In this document: in pieces, positions 51,907 to 60,509 of the stretch | How positions within the stretch are numbered: position 1 is the first letter of the stretch | Layout of the letters: each line of letters begins with the position of its first letter | Origin: Anaerolineae bacterium | GTDB taxonomy: Bacteria > Chloroflexota > Anaerolineae > 4572-78 > J111 | DNA: 64,000 nt | Direction: 5' to 3' | Assembly: GCA_023382535.1 (NCBI GenBank) | Contig: JAHDWA010000003.1 | Span: 169,761 to 233,760 of the forward strand | Translations under genes and position numbers: made by a program | Notes under the pieces: generated by a model | What the model saw: the letters and a program-made list of their open reading frames with translations, nothing else | What the model was told of the DNA's origin: nothing | Databases searched by the model: none

Positions 51907-54900
51907 ATGAAGTTTTGGCAGTGGCAACGAAGTTGGATGATAGCCCAGGTGCTTGCCTGTGCTGTCCTCCTGGGATTAGTGCCGGGCGCTGTATCCCATG
52001 TTCTGGCTCAAGAGGGAGATGTGGGGACGGCAGCCTTGAACGTGCCCGGCTACTCCAGTCCCATCGCTTTTGGCGGCGGCGCGGTCTGGGTGGTCAATCC
52101 CGACGATGACAGTGTCTCGCTCATTGACGCCGCCAGCGACACCCTGGCCAGGAGAATCTTTGTCGGCGATGAACCGCAGAGTATTGCCCTGGCTGTCAAC
52201 AATGACGCTTATGTGGCCAACGCCGCCGAGGGTACGGTCACAGTTATTAATTTTGGCGGCAGCATCAACAATGCCCAGGCGGTCAAAACCATCACTACGG
52301 GCGCTGAACCCTGGAATGTAGTGGCCAGGCCCGATGGCGCTTTTGTCTACGTGGCCAACAGCGGCCAGGATACGATTACGGTCATTAACGCCAACCCCGC
52401 CAATCGTAACATCGCCAGTGTCTTTAATATCGGCAGCAGCGCCTGCAACGTCGGCGATACCAAGCGCCACTTTCAGCCGCGCGGCCTGGCCGTCACCGGC
52501 AATGGCGATTTTCTCTTTGTCACCCGCTTTCTATCCTTCACCAAACCCGGCGGAGTGCAGGGTGACGACAACGGCAAAGAAGGGATTGTCTGCCGTTTAA
52601 CGATTAACGCCGGTACAGGCGCGCTCAGTAACCCGACGCCTATCGTTTTGCCGGCTCAAGATACCGGCTTTGCGGCCACGATCAATAATGCCAACACCCC
52701 GACCAGCGCCTATCCCAACCAATTGCAGAGTATTGTCATCTGCGGTAACGACGCTACCGAACGCGCCTATCTGCCCAATATCGCCGCTTCGCCGGACGCT
52801 CCGTTAAAATTCAATGTGGATACCCAGGCCTTTGTCAATCAAATTGGCAGCCTGGCCGGTACGCCGACGTCACTGGGCGCGCTCAATCTGCACCTGGGCG
52901 CGCGCAATCCTGAGCCGGGGAAACTTAAGCTGTTTTTCGCTAATCCCTGGGCGATCGCTTGTAATAACCCGCTCAACCCGACCACCGCCTACGTTGTTTC
53001 AGCCGGCAGCGATTTGTTGGTTAAGCTCAACGTAGTCAACGGAGCGCTTAACTTCACCGTAGATGGCGACACGACCCGCTATATTGATCTCAACAATCCC
53101 GGCAATGCGGCCACCAGCGGGGCTAACGCCGGCAAGAATCCCCTGGGCATCGTCGTCAACGACCTCGGCAGCAAAGCTTACGTGATGAACTACATCTCGC
53201 GCAATGTTTCGGTCGTCAATTTAACCAACGACACCGTCAGCAAGGTTATCCAGACCACCCCGCTGCCGCCGCCTGGCTCTCAGGATGAACAACTCCATGT
53301 CGGGGCAGAGGTATTTTTCTCCTCGCGCGGCGTCTTCAACGGCGGTAAAGTCAACCGGCTCTCCAGTGAAGGCTGGCAGAACTGCGCCAGTTGTCACTTC
53401 GCCGGGCTGACCGATGCCAATATCTGGATTTTTGGCGCCGGCCCGCGTAAATCGGTCCCGCTCAACGCCTCCTTTAGCCCTCATAACCCCGATGACCAGC
53501 GCGTGCTCAACTACTCGGCTATCTTTGACGAGATCCAGGATTTTGAGGCCAATATCCGCAATGTCTCGGGTCCAGGCCCGGTGGCCGGCGGCGCTCAAGA
53601 CCCCAATCACGGCCTGTTGATTGGCGACAACGGCGATATTAATGGCGCGCCCGGTGCGGTTAACGCCTTCGCGCTGCCCAACGCCGGACGGCCCCAGCTC
53701 ACCATCACCCTGCCCGGCAGCAACGTCTCCTGGCCGTCCCTGGATGCCTTGAACGAATGGGTCCGCTTTGCCATCCGCACCCCCAACGGCGCGCTGGCCG
53801 ATAATGAAGGTCTTACGGTGGGCAACGGCGCTTTGGACGATGCCCTGGTCGCTAACGGGCGGCGATTGTTCTTCCAGGCCCGCTGCCATGTTTGCCACGG
53901 CGGCACCAAGTGGACGGTCAGCAACAAGGATTTCGCCTCTCCTCCGCCTGGGACAGAAATTTTCACCGAGAATCCCCCCGTGGTCACGGCAATCGGAACG
54001 CAGTACCTCAACCGCTTCCTGTCCGACATCGGTACTTTTAATGTGAACGTGGCCGGCCAGGGCAATATCCTGCCTGCGCCGTTCAACACACCGGTCGGAG
54101 CTATCGAGAAGGCCAACAGGGCCAACGCCGCCAGCGAGAATGGCCTTGACGGCCTGGGGAAAGACCACAGCGGCGATGGCAAAGGGAACGGTTTTAACAT
54201 TCCTGGTCTGCTGGCTATCTGGCAAGTACCGCCTTACTATCACAACGGCGGCTGCGAGACGTTGGATTGTGTGCTGGGCAACCCGGCCCACCGCACCGCT
54301 AAAGGCGCCTTCCCCGACGTGCTCAACACGGCGGGCGAGCGGGATGCTGTGGTCGCCTTCTTGAAAACGCTTGATGCCGAGACCGAGTTCCCCCTGAACC
54401 TGTACGTTGACCGGCATGACGTCTTTCTTGATCCACCCACGGTTTTGAAAGGCAGCCCGGTAACGGTGGGGGCGAATATCTCGCTCTTCGGGGCCAAGCC
54501 GGATCTGACCAGCCTGATCAACGATGTCGGCGCGGGTAATCTGACGGTCAAATTTACGCTCACCACCAGCGCGGGTCCCTCTACCCAGCAAGTCACCCTG
54601 GCTGCGGCCGACTTTAACCAGGATTTCGGCCAGGCGACCAAAACGGTCAGCTTTAACGTGCCGAGCGGCGTAGGTAACTCCGCGACGCTGACTGTCGAGG
54701 TGGACAGCGATAAAGAGCTGCCTGAAACCAGAGAGAACGACAACCTGGCAACCCGTAATATTCGTCTTTTCGATCCGCCGCCCGATCGTACCCCGCCCCA
54801 GGTGAATAATCTCTTCATCAGCGACGACAATCCCTTCAATGATAATGACCAGATTGCCACCACCCGGAACGTTCAGGTTAAGCTGATTGCCGTTGATCCA

Positions 54901-55572
54901 CTCAGCCCCAACCCTCAGCCGACCAGCGGCCTGGCCGCTTTCTGCCTGGTTCGCTACGCCTACGATACCAGCCTGCGCCGTTGGGTTGAGGAAAACTGTA
55001 GCTTCCAACCCTTACCCGCACCCGTTGCGCCGGATACCTTCATTGTCAATACCCAACTACGACCTGTCGAAGGTGTTGGCTACGTGTTTGCCTGGGTCAA
55101 GGACAATGCGGGCAACATTTCGCGCACACCCGGCTTTGACTTTATCAGTTTCATTCCCGGCAATCCGATCAATCTCAACCGCAACGGCGTCCGCCTCTTC
55201 CGCATCACTACCGGCAGCCCGCTCCAATTCACCTTCACCCCTTCCTTTGGCGATATAGATGTGGCCGTGTTCCAGGGCTTCAATGCCGGTGCGCCGCGCT
55301 GTGCGGTCAGCGCCAACAACGGCCTGAGCGCGGAGACAGTCACCATTGGTTCTGCTCCTTGTAACGGCACGGAGTTTCAAATCGAAGTCAGGGCTATCGT
55401 AAACAGCCGCTTCACCATCAGCACGGCGGCCGGCTTAACCTCGGCTTCGACAGAGGACTCAATCGGAGCTATGGCTGTTGGGAATACACCTCTTGTCGGC
55501 GGACCGCCAGCTTTGCGAACGGCCATCGGCGATGCCGGCCAGGTTTTCCTCCCTGTCATTCTCAGAAAGTAG
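51907..55572 (+). CDS. Exported YVTN beta-propeller/c-type cytochrome/CARDB protein
   Basis: 1221 residues. Signal peptide ~1-35. A YVTN-type propeller (~40-450) has repeated SIALAVNNDAYVAN, GAFVYVANSGQ and GSKAYVMN blades. A cytochrome part follows with two haem motifs, CASCH (493-497) and CHVCH (660-664), arranged like a di-haem peroxidase-type domain. Then a CARDB adhesion-like domain (~825-955) and a further beta-rich end. Inference: an extracellular or surface-anchored redox protein, perhaps oxidising a bound substrate or passing electrons. Strong AGGAGGG ribosome site. Its upstream direct repeats suggest control by the LuxR-type regulator. No cytochrome maturation genes nearby. Confidence 0.87.
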   Translation: MKFWQWQRSWMIAQVLACAVLLGLVPGAVSHVLAQEGDVGTAALNVPGYSSPIAFGGGAVWVVNPDDDSVSLIDAASDTLARRIFVGDEPQSIALAVNNDAYVANAAEGTVTVINFGGSINNAQAVKTITTGAEPWNVVARPDGAFVYVANSGQDTITVINANPANRNIASVFNIGSSACNVGDTKRHFQPRGLAVTGNGDFLFVTRFLSFTKPGGVQGDDNGKEGIVCRLTINAGTGALSNPTPIVLPAQDTGFAATINNANTPTSAYPNQLQSIVICGNDATERAYLPNIAASPDAPLKFNVDTQAFVNQIGSLAGTPTSLGALNLHLGARNPEPGKLKLFFANPWAIACNNPLNPTTAYVVSAGSDLLVKLNVVNGALNFTVDGDTTRYIDLNNPGNAATSGANAGKNPLGIVVNDLGSKAYVMNYISRNVSVVNLTNDTVSKVIQTTPLPPPGSQDEQLHVGAEVFFSSRGVFNGGKVNRLSSEGWQNCASCHFAGLTDANIWIFGAGPRKSVPLNASFSPHNPDDQRVLNYSAIFDEIQDFEANIRNVSGPGPVAGGAQDPNHGLLIGDNGDINGAPGAVNAFALPNAGRPQLTITLPGSNVSWPSLDALNEWVRFAIRTPNGALADNEGLTVGNGALDDALVANGRRLFFQARCHVCHGGTKWTVSNKDFASPPPGTEIFTENPPVVTAIGTQYLNRFLSDIGTFNVNVAGQGNILPAPFNTPVGAIEKANRANAASENGLDGLGKDHSGDGKGNGFNIPGLLAIWQVPPYYHNGGCETLDCVLGNPAHRTAKGAFPDVLNTAGERDAVVAFLKTLDAETEFPLNLYVDRHDVFLDPPTVLKGSPVTVGANISLFGAKPDLTSLINDVGAGNLTVKFTLTTSAGPSTQQVTLAAADFNQDFGQATKTVSFNVPSGVGNSATLTVEVDSDKELPETRENDNLATRNIRLFDPPPDRTPPQVNNLFISDDNPFNDNDQIATTRNVQVKLIAVDPLSPNPQPTSGLAAFCLVRYAYDTSLRRWVEENCSFQPLPAPVAPDTFIVNTQLRPVEGVGYVFAWVKDNAGNISRTPGFDFISFIPGNPINLNRNGVRLFRITTGSPLQFTFTPSFGDIDVAVFQGFNAGAPRCAVSANNGLSAETVTIGSAPCNGTEFQIEVRAIVNSRFTISTAAGLTSASTEDSIGAMAVGNTPLVGGPPALRTAIGDAGQVFLPVILRK

Positions 55573-55594
55573 ATTCGCTGGGGGGCTAATTCAC

Positions 55595-55646
55595 GGAGGA
55601 CAAGTAGGGGCGATCTCAAGGGGTCGCCCCTACGGGTTTGTCCTCC
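55595..55646. repeat. REP-like hairpin after the cytochrome gene
   Basis: GGAGGACAA and GTAGGGGCGA (55595-55613) pair with TCGCCCCTAC and TTGTCCTCC (55624-55646). It begins 23 bases after the stop and may end transcription or stabilise the 3' end. Confidence 0.6.
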
Positions 55647-55650
55647 ATAC

Positions 55651-55732
55651 CTAACTTTTGTCAGGTGTTTTCCCTAACTTTCGTTGGTCTTTAAACCAAC
55701 TTTTTTCCTGGACAAGACCTATCTTCGGTTGG
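55651..55732 (+). promoter_or_regulatory. Triplet of direct repeats upstream of the RTX-like gene
   Basis: CTAACTTTTGTCAG (55651), CTAACTTTCGTTGG (55674) and CTATCTTCGGTTGG (55719), stepping 23 and 45 bases, matching 51628-51711. CATAAT at 55736-55741 could be a -10 box just downstream of the third copy. With the hairpin at 55595-55646, this accounts for most of the 310-base gap before 55883. Confidence 0.6.
55683..55706 (+). terminator. Possible intrinsic terminator overlapping a repeat copy
   Basis: GTTGGT (55683-55688), six-base loop, ACCAAC (55695-55700), then six T. Short stem; it overlaps the second direct-repeat copy, so it may be incidental. Confidence 0.35.
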
Positions 55733-55882
55733 TAGCATAATCGGCTTGTTTCGAGTATGCTCCCCAAAGTGGGAGTCTTTTTTTATCGAGCGCACCCAAT
55801 TAGTTGGGTCCTGGCCCGCTGAGTGGCCCTTATCCGGCAAGTTTTTACGCTTAACAAAAGAACGTAAGGAGACAAAACTCTC

Positions 55883-57466
55883 ATGATTTTCTCTCGGACC
55901 AAACCAGGCAGCAAGAATCAAATCAGAACAGTTGTTAAAAGTCGTCATCTTATGGGGATGAGCGTTTTGGCCCTCTTTTTACTAACGGCTTTTAGCGGTC
56001 GGCCGCAGACTACGCCGGAACCCACAGTTGTTAGCGGCGCTGGAGATATTACGGCTGTGGTCGAAGAGTACCGCCAGTTACTGGGCGGGCAGAACAACGG
56101 CGGCGAACCTGGTTCTGCGGCCAGCGGCTACCGTGAAATCAACTGGGACACCCTGCCTGACGACCTGGCTGCCCCTAACGCTTACGCGCCCGACTTTTTT
56201 AACGCCCCCACCGCACCGAGAGCGCGCGGCATCGTTCTGGACACACCCGGCGAGGGCTTGTTTGTCAGCGCCGACAGTGATAACCCGAGTGGGACGGCGC
56301 CCCGTTTTGGCAATATCAATCCCAACTATGCCGACAATTTCAAGACTTTTAGCGAAGAACGGCTCTTTTCGCCGCTTGGCAGCAACATCGTTGACGCCAC
56401 TTTCTACGTGCCCGGTACTCGTATACCCGCAGCCGTGCGCGGCTTTGGCGCTGTATATACCGACGTGGATACCGATCACACCGCTTTTGAATATTTTGAC
56501 ATTAACGGCAATTCGCTGGGGAAATTTGCCACACCTATCGCTGCCTCTGGTCTCTCTTTTCTGGGCGTCGCTTTCCCGGAGCCAATCGTTCACCGGGTGC
56601 GGATTGCTTACGGCACGGACGCCTTGGGACCGGATGACGGCAGCGAGGTAGATGTGGCGGTGATGGATAATTTCATCTTTAGTGAACCGCAGGCGGTTAC
56701 GGCTATTCAAACGCAGATTGGGGCGGATACCAACTTTGCCGGCAATACTTTTATACAGCCCCAAGATGCGGCCCTGGCCGGGGGCGGCGTTGATCAGAGC
56801 CTGGCCTATGGCGACGTGCTCTTTGGCAGCAGTGTCTCTGATCTATTAATCGGCGGGCTGGGGACGGATGTCCTGCTGGGTAACGAAGGGGAAGATGTGC
56901 TCATCGGCGGCCTGGAGCATTACAATTCGCTCAAGAGTGACCGCACCTTTGGCGGTCCGGGCAACGATATCCTCATCTGGGGGGTTGGGGATGGATCTGA
57001 CCTGCTGGACGGCGGCCCGGGCGAAGATGTGCTGATTTTGGGCCTGGTCGGTGAGGTGGAGAACGGCGAAACCGTCTTTCGGGTCAGCGAAAATGAACAG
57101 GCCGGTCAGGTCTTTATTGATCCGGCGAGCCAGTTGCCGGTGGTGGACGTCACCAATGCCCCCGGGTTCTGCGCTGTTATTGATCCCTCCCACACGGCTG
57201 ACTCGGCTCAACAACTCCAGGCGCTAAACCTGAACCACCTGGTGCGCTTCTTTTTGCGCGAACAGGCCGATTCCTTCCAGCGCGGTGAGCAGAAAACGGA
57301 TAACGGCCTGCGCCAGACCATGCACCTGCGCGATATTGAATTTCTCATCTGCCCTGCCCGTGCCGGCGGCGCCCTGGAAGTTCTCGATTTAACTGCCGGC
57401 CCGCCCCAGGCCGTCGAGTTGAACGGGCTTGCCCTCAACCAGCGGCTGCAACTCATCGTGCGCTAG
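55883..57466 (+). CDS. Exported protein with RTX-type calcium-binding repeats
   Basis: 527 residues: a signal or anchor helix (~28-47), a Gly/Asn/Asp-rich beta domain (~90-270) and a short run of glycine-rich nonapeptide-like repeats (~310-385; LIGGLGTDVLLGNEGEDVL and GGPGNDILIW) similar to hemolysin-type calcium-binding repeats, then a C-terminal region (~400-527) with a Cys pair. Inference: a calcium-stabilised surface or secreted protein. ATG 55883 follows AAGGAG at eleven bases. The shared upstream direct repeats suggest co-regulation with the cytochrome protein. No type I secretion genes nearby. Confidence 0.8.
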   Translation: MIFSRTKPGSKNQIRTVVKSRHLMGMSVLALFLLTAFSGRPQTTPEPTVVSGAGDITAVVEEYRQLLGGQNNGGEPGSAASGYREINWDTLPDDLAAPNAYAPDFFNAPTAPRARGIVLDTPGEGLFVSADSDNPSGTAPRFGNINPNYADNFKTFSEERLFSPLGSNIVDATFYVPGTRIPAAVRGFGAVYTDVDTDHTAFEYFDINGNSLGKFATPIAASGLSFLGVAFPEPIVHRVRIAYGTDALGPDDGSEVDVAVMDNFIFSEPQAVTAIQTQIGADTNFAGNTFIQPQDAALAGGGVDQSLAYGDVLFGSSVSDLLIGGLGTDVLLGNEGEDVLIGGLEHYNSLKSDRTFGGPGNDILIWGVGDGSDLLDGGPGEDVLILGLVGEVENGETVFRVSENEQAGQVFIDPASQLPVVDVTNAPGFCAVIDPSHTADSAQQLQALNLNHLVRFFLREQADSFQRGEQKTDNGLRQTMHLRDIEFLICPARAGGALEVLDLTAGPPQAVELNGLALNQRLQLIVR

Positions 57467-57487
57467 TCTTATATCATTTGGGGCCAA

Positions 57488-58330
57488 ATGCAGCAAACCT
57501 ATAAACCCATGTCGTTATTAATGAAAATCGTGTTTTGGTTCGTCGCCGTCAACGCCCTGGCCGGCGCTGTCTCACTCATACTGTTTCCCGGCAGCACCGA
57601 CAGCCTCTTTTTCTGGAAAATCAGCCCGCCCCTTTCGGCGGCTATGTTTGGCGCGCTTTACCTGGGTGGAGCCGTGGTGGTGTCGCTGGTATCATATCAG
57701 GGGAAGTGGGAGCCGTCACGTTACCTGGCGCCAATCTTGGTTTCGGCTGGCGTGCTTATCTCATTGACCACCTTCATGCACCTCGACAAGTTTACTCCGG
57801 GGTTCAAGCTGTTTTACTGGCTGGTGGTTTACATTGTCGCCCCTATTCTGGCGGTTGTTTTCTACATCCAACACGAGCGTGGCGGAGCGGTTTGGCAGGT
57901 GGTCGGCGAACCTGTTGCCCCGCTGACGCGAATCGTGGCGGTTGCCCTGGGGGGTGCCCTGATTCTGTTGGGAATCTTGTGCCTGGCCTCACCCGGCCTG
58001 GTCATTGCCGTGTGGCCGTGGACCATCACCCCGCTGATGGTGCGCGTCTTTGCTTCCTGGTTCAGCGCCTTTGGCTTTGGCTTGCTCTGGTTCTGGTGGG
58101 AACGCGATTGGAGTCGTCTTTATCACGTTCCAAACTTGATGATTGCCGCCGCTGTTCTCGATCTGCTGATGGTTTTTATCCACCGGGCCGATCTGAACTC
58201 GACCGGCCTGAATTTCTGGCTCTTCTGCTTTCATCTGGCTGCATTTGGCCTGATTGGCGGTTTTATGCACTGGTGGCAGCACCGGGCAGCCTCGGCACGA
58301 AAATGGAAACCAAAGCCTACACGGTCCTAA
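57488..58330 (+). CDS. Multi-spanning membrane protein, unknown function
   Basis: 280 residues with about eight membrane helices and short loops; His/Trp-containing ends. Resembles no family I can name. It starts 22 bases after the RTX-like gene and its 3' end overlaps the next receiver gene by 28 bases, suggesting one transcript with both. The overlap and the receiver make a role in signalling or stress response plausible, but this is inference from order. Confidence 0.75.
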   Translation: MQQTYKPMSLLMKIVFWFVAVNALAGAVSLILFPGSTDSLFFWKISPPLSAAMFGALYLGGAVVVSLVSYQGKWEPSRYLAPILVSAGVLISLTTFMHLDKFTPGFKLFYWLVVYIVAPILAVVFYIQHERGGAVWQVVGEPVAPLTRIVAVALGGALILLGILCLASPGLVIAVWPWTITPLMVRVFASWFSAFGFGLLWFWWERDWSRLYHVPNLMIAAAVLDLLMVFIHRADLNSTGLNFWLFCFHLAAFGLIGGFMHWWQHRAASARKWKPKPTRS

Positions 58331-58692
58331 TTGTAGACGACGTGCCGGTGGTGCGTGAGGCGCTGCGTTGGATTATTGAAGACGAGGCCGACTTGACCGT
58401 TATCGGCGAGGCCGGCGATGGGTTGGAGGCTGTCCGCTTGGCCGCCGAAAACTTGCCGGAAGTGGTCATTCTCGATGTGGAACTACCCGGGCAGGATGGT
58501 TATGCGGTGGCTCGCCAGTTAAAAGCAATGCCGCAGCCGCCGGCCATTGTTTTTTTGACCGTCCATGCCGACCCGTTATCCCGCCAGCGTGCTTTTGAAG
58601 CCGGCGGTGATGCCTTTGCCGAGAAAGGGCGCGGCTGGCTGAGCCTGATAGACCAGATTCGCCTGGCCCTGGCCAGCCGTTCGGCGCAGTAG
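58303..58692 (+). CDS. Single-domain response regulator
   Basis: 129 residues from ATG 58303 (a longer frame upstream is a shadow of the membrane-protein gene). A complete receiver: VDDVP, phospho-acceptor Asp in VVILDVELPGQDG (~residue 56), TVHAD with the conserved Thr, and Lys in AEKG near the end. No output domain. Overlaps the upstream gene by 28 bases, so it is translationally linked. Confidence 0.88.
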   Translation: METKAYTVLIVDDVPVVREALRWIIEDEADLTVIGEAGDGLEAVRLAAENLPEVVILDVELPGQDGYAVARQLKAMPQPPAIVFLTVHADPLSRQRAFEAGGDAFAEKGRGWLSLIDQIRLALASRSAQ

Positions 58693-58746
58693 GTGGCTGT
58701 CGCGGCAATGGGACACTTTGACTATTCTCGAGCCTGATTTTAACCC

Positions 58747-58776
58747 TTGCAATTGAAGGCGAAGTTAGTGTATACT
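58747..58776 (+). promoter_or_regulatory. Predicted promoter of the Rieske-GltS gene
   Basis: TTGCAA (58747-58752), an 18-base spacer, TATACT (58771-58776). About 65 bases of leader before ATG 58847, which has a GGGGGGAG ribosome site. Confidence 0.55.
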
Positions 58777-58846
58777 GTGCGCAATTGGCTAAATCTGGCC
58801 AAGCCGCAGACGTGTGGTTACAAAATCCATTGCTGGGGGGAGCTGC

Positions 58847-60421
58847 ATGTCAAACTTTGTCAAAATCCTCGATGTTGACCAACTGAAACCAGGCCAGGTG
58901 ACCACCGTCACGATCAAAGGCCACGATGTTTGCATCGCCAATGTAGAGGGCGAATTTTTTGCCCTGGATAATAAGTGTCCCCACCGGGGCGGCCAACTGG
59001 GCGATGGCCAACTCCAGGGCGCGGACGTTATCTGTCCCTTGCATGGCTGGGATTTCGATGTGCGTACCGGCATCAGCCGCTACGACCACCTGGATCGCGT
59101 TGCCACTTTTCCTGTACGGCAGGTGAACGGCCATGTTGAGATTGACGCCGACAAGGTGCTCACCCTGCCTGTGCAAGAAGGCTACCTGGCCCGCTATATT
59201 CGCCACGCCGACGACCTGGAGCAGGAGCTTAAAACCATCCAGCACCTGGCTGCCGGTAAGTGGAAAGAGAACGTGCCCATGCGCACCGAGCGCACGGTGC
59301 CCGGTTTTGACGACATTTACTTTCTCCCCGGCCAACTGGCCGATCCCCCCCTCCTGGATGACGAGCCGGTTGATACCGTGACGGTCATCGGGCCGAGAAC
59401 AGCGCGGCCGATTACCCTCGCGGCTCCCATCTACATCAGCCACATGAGTTTTGGCGCGCTCTCCCGCGAGGCCAAAATCGCTCTGGCTACCGGCGCGGCT
59501 CAATTCGGGACCATGAATTGCAGCGGCGAAGGCGGCATGCTGCCCGAAGAGCGAGCCGCCGCAAAATATTACGTCTTTGAAATGGCTTCCGGCTACTTTG
59601 GCTGGACGGAAGAGAATATCAAAAAGGCCGACGCCATTGAAATTAAGATCGGCCAGAGCGCCAAAACCGGGCTGGGCGGTGTCCTGCCGGCGGCCAAAGT
59701 AACCCCGGAGATTGCCCTGGTGCGCGGCCTGAAACCGGGCCAGGATGCCATCAGCCCCAGCCGCTTTCGTGATCTGAACAGCCCGGCCGAAATTCAGGCG
59801 CGGATTGATTGGATTCGCAGCATCAATCCGGGTGTTCCAATTGGCATCAAATTTGCCGCCGCCAAGCTTGAAGCCGATTTAGCCGCCGCCTGCGAACTTG
59901 ACGTGGATTTTATTACGATTGACGGTCGCCCCGGAGGAACCGGCGCTGCGCCCAAACACGTCAAGGACCATATTGGCATCCCTACTGTTTACGCCCTGCC
60001 TCGAGCGCGGAAGTGGCTGGATGAGCATGGTATGGGCCACATTACGCTGTGTGTCACCGGCGGCTTTCGTACCCCACCTGATATTGCCAAGGCCATTGCC
60101 CTGGGCGCGGACGCCGTCGCGGTAGCCACCAGCGCCATGATCGCGATTGGCTGCCAGCAGTATCGCGCTTGCAGCAGCAACAACTGCCCGGTCGGTATTG
60201 CCACCCAGCGGGCCGACTTACGCGACCGCTTCAGTATCGCCGAGAGCAGCAAGCGGCTGGTCAACTTCTTGGAAGGCACGCGCTATCAGTTGACTGAATT
60301 TGCCCGGATGTGCGGGCGGCGCCGCCTGGCCGATCTCAGCCTGGCCGACGTGGTCACCTACAGCGATGCCCTGGCCCGCTATGCATCTATCCGTCACGCG
60401 GCCCAACCATATCCACTCTAA
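58847..60421 (+). CDS. Rieske [2Fe-2S]-glutamate synthase (FMN) domain fusion
   Basis: 524 residues from ATG 58847; the ribosome site favours this over the longer start 58814. The N-terminal Rieske domain (~1-105) has the complete cluster motif C44-P-H46 and C63-P-L-H66. The rest (~130-524) is a glutamate-synthase-like FMN domain: SHMSFGALSREAK, GEGGMLPEE, RPGGTGAAPKH, and the 3Fe-4S cysteine pattern C436-x5-C442-x4-C447-PVG. The usual amidotransferase and NADPH subunits are absent from this window. The fusion suggests electrons reach the FMN/3Fe-4S centre through the Rieske cluster. It could act as a ferredoxin-type glutamate synthase or another FMN-dependent oxidoreductase. Confidence 0.88.
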   Translation: MSNFVKILDVDQLKPGQVTTVTIKGHDVCIANVEGEFFALDNKCPHRGGQLGDGQLQGADVICPLHGWDFDVRTGISRYDHLDRVATFPVRQVNGHVEIDADKVLTLPVQEGYLARYIRHADDLEQELKTIQHLAAGKWKENVPMRTERTVPGFDDIYFLPGQLADPPLLDDEPVDTVTVIGPRTARPITLAAPIYISHMSFGALSREAKIALATGAAQFGTMNCSGEGGMLPEERAAAKYYVFEMASGYFGWTEENIKKADAIEIKIGQSAKTGLGGVLPAAKVTPEIALVRGLKPGQDAISPSRFRDLNSPAEIQARIDWIRSINPGVPIGIKFAAAKLEADLAAACELDVDFITIDGRPGGTGAAPKHVKDHIGIPTVYALPRARKWLDEHGMGHITLCVTGGFRTPPDIAKAIALGADAVAVATSAMIAIGCQQYRACSSNNCPVGIATQRADLRDRFSIAESSKRLVNFLEGTRYQLTEFARMCGRRRLADLSLADVVTYSDALARYASIRHAAQPYPL

Positions 60422-60509
60422 TTCGCGTTAGAGATTCGCTTAACGTTGTACCAAAACCACAAACAAGTTCATCATTCTCACTGCATAAGGAGGCAGAAGA
60501 AGAGCATTC

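Noticed and set aside
51717..52109. 130-codon frame overlapping the start of the cytochrome gene
   Set aside because: Most of it is out of frame with the clear signal peptide at 51907, and it has no good ribosome site.
53221..55008. 595-codon open frame on the minus strand inside the cytochrome gene
   Set aside because: Antisense shadow of a GC-rich gene; the plus-strand frame has signal peptide, propeller and haem motifs, whereas this one has no recognisable domain.
57535..58302. Long N-terminal extension of the receiver protein at 58303
   Set aside because: It overlaps the membrane-protein gene in another frame and has no domain; the receiver begins cleanly at ATG 58303.
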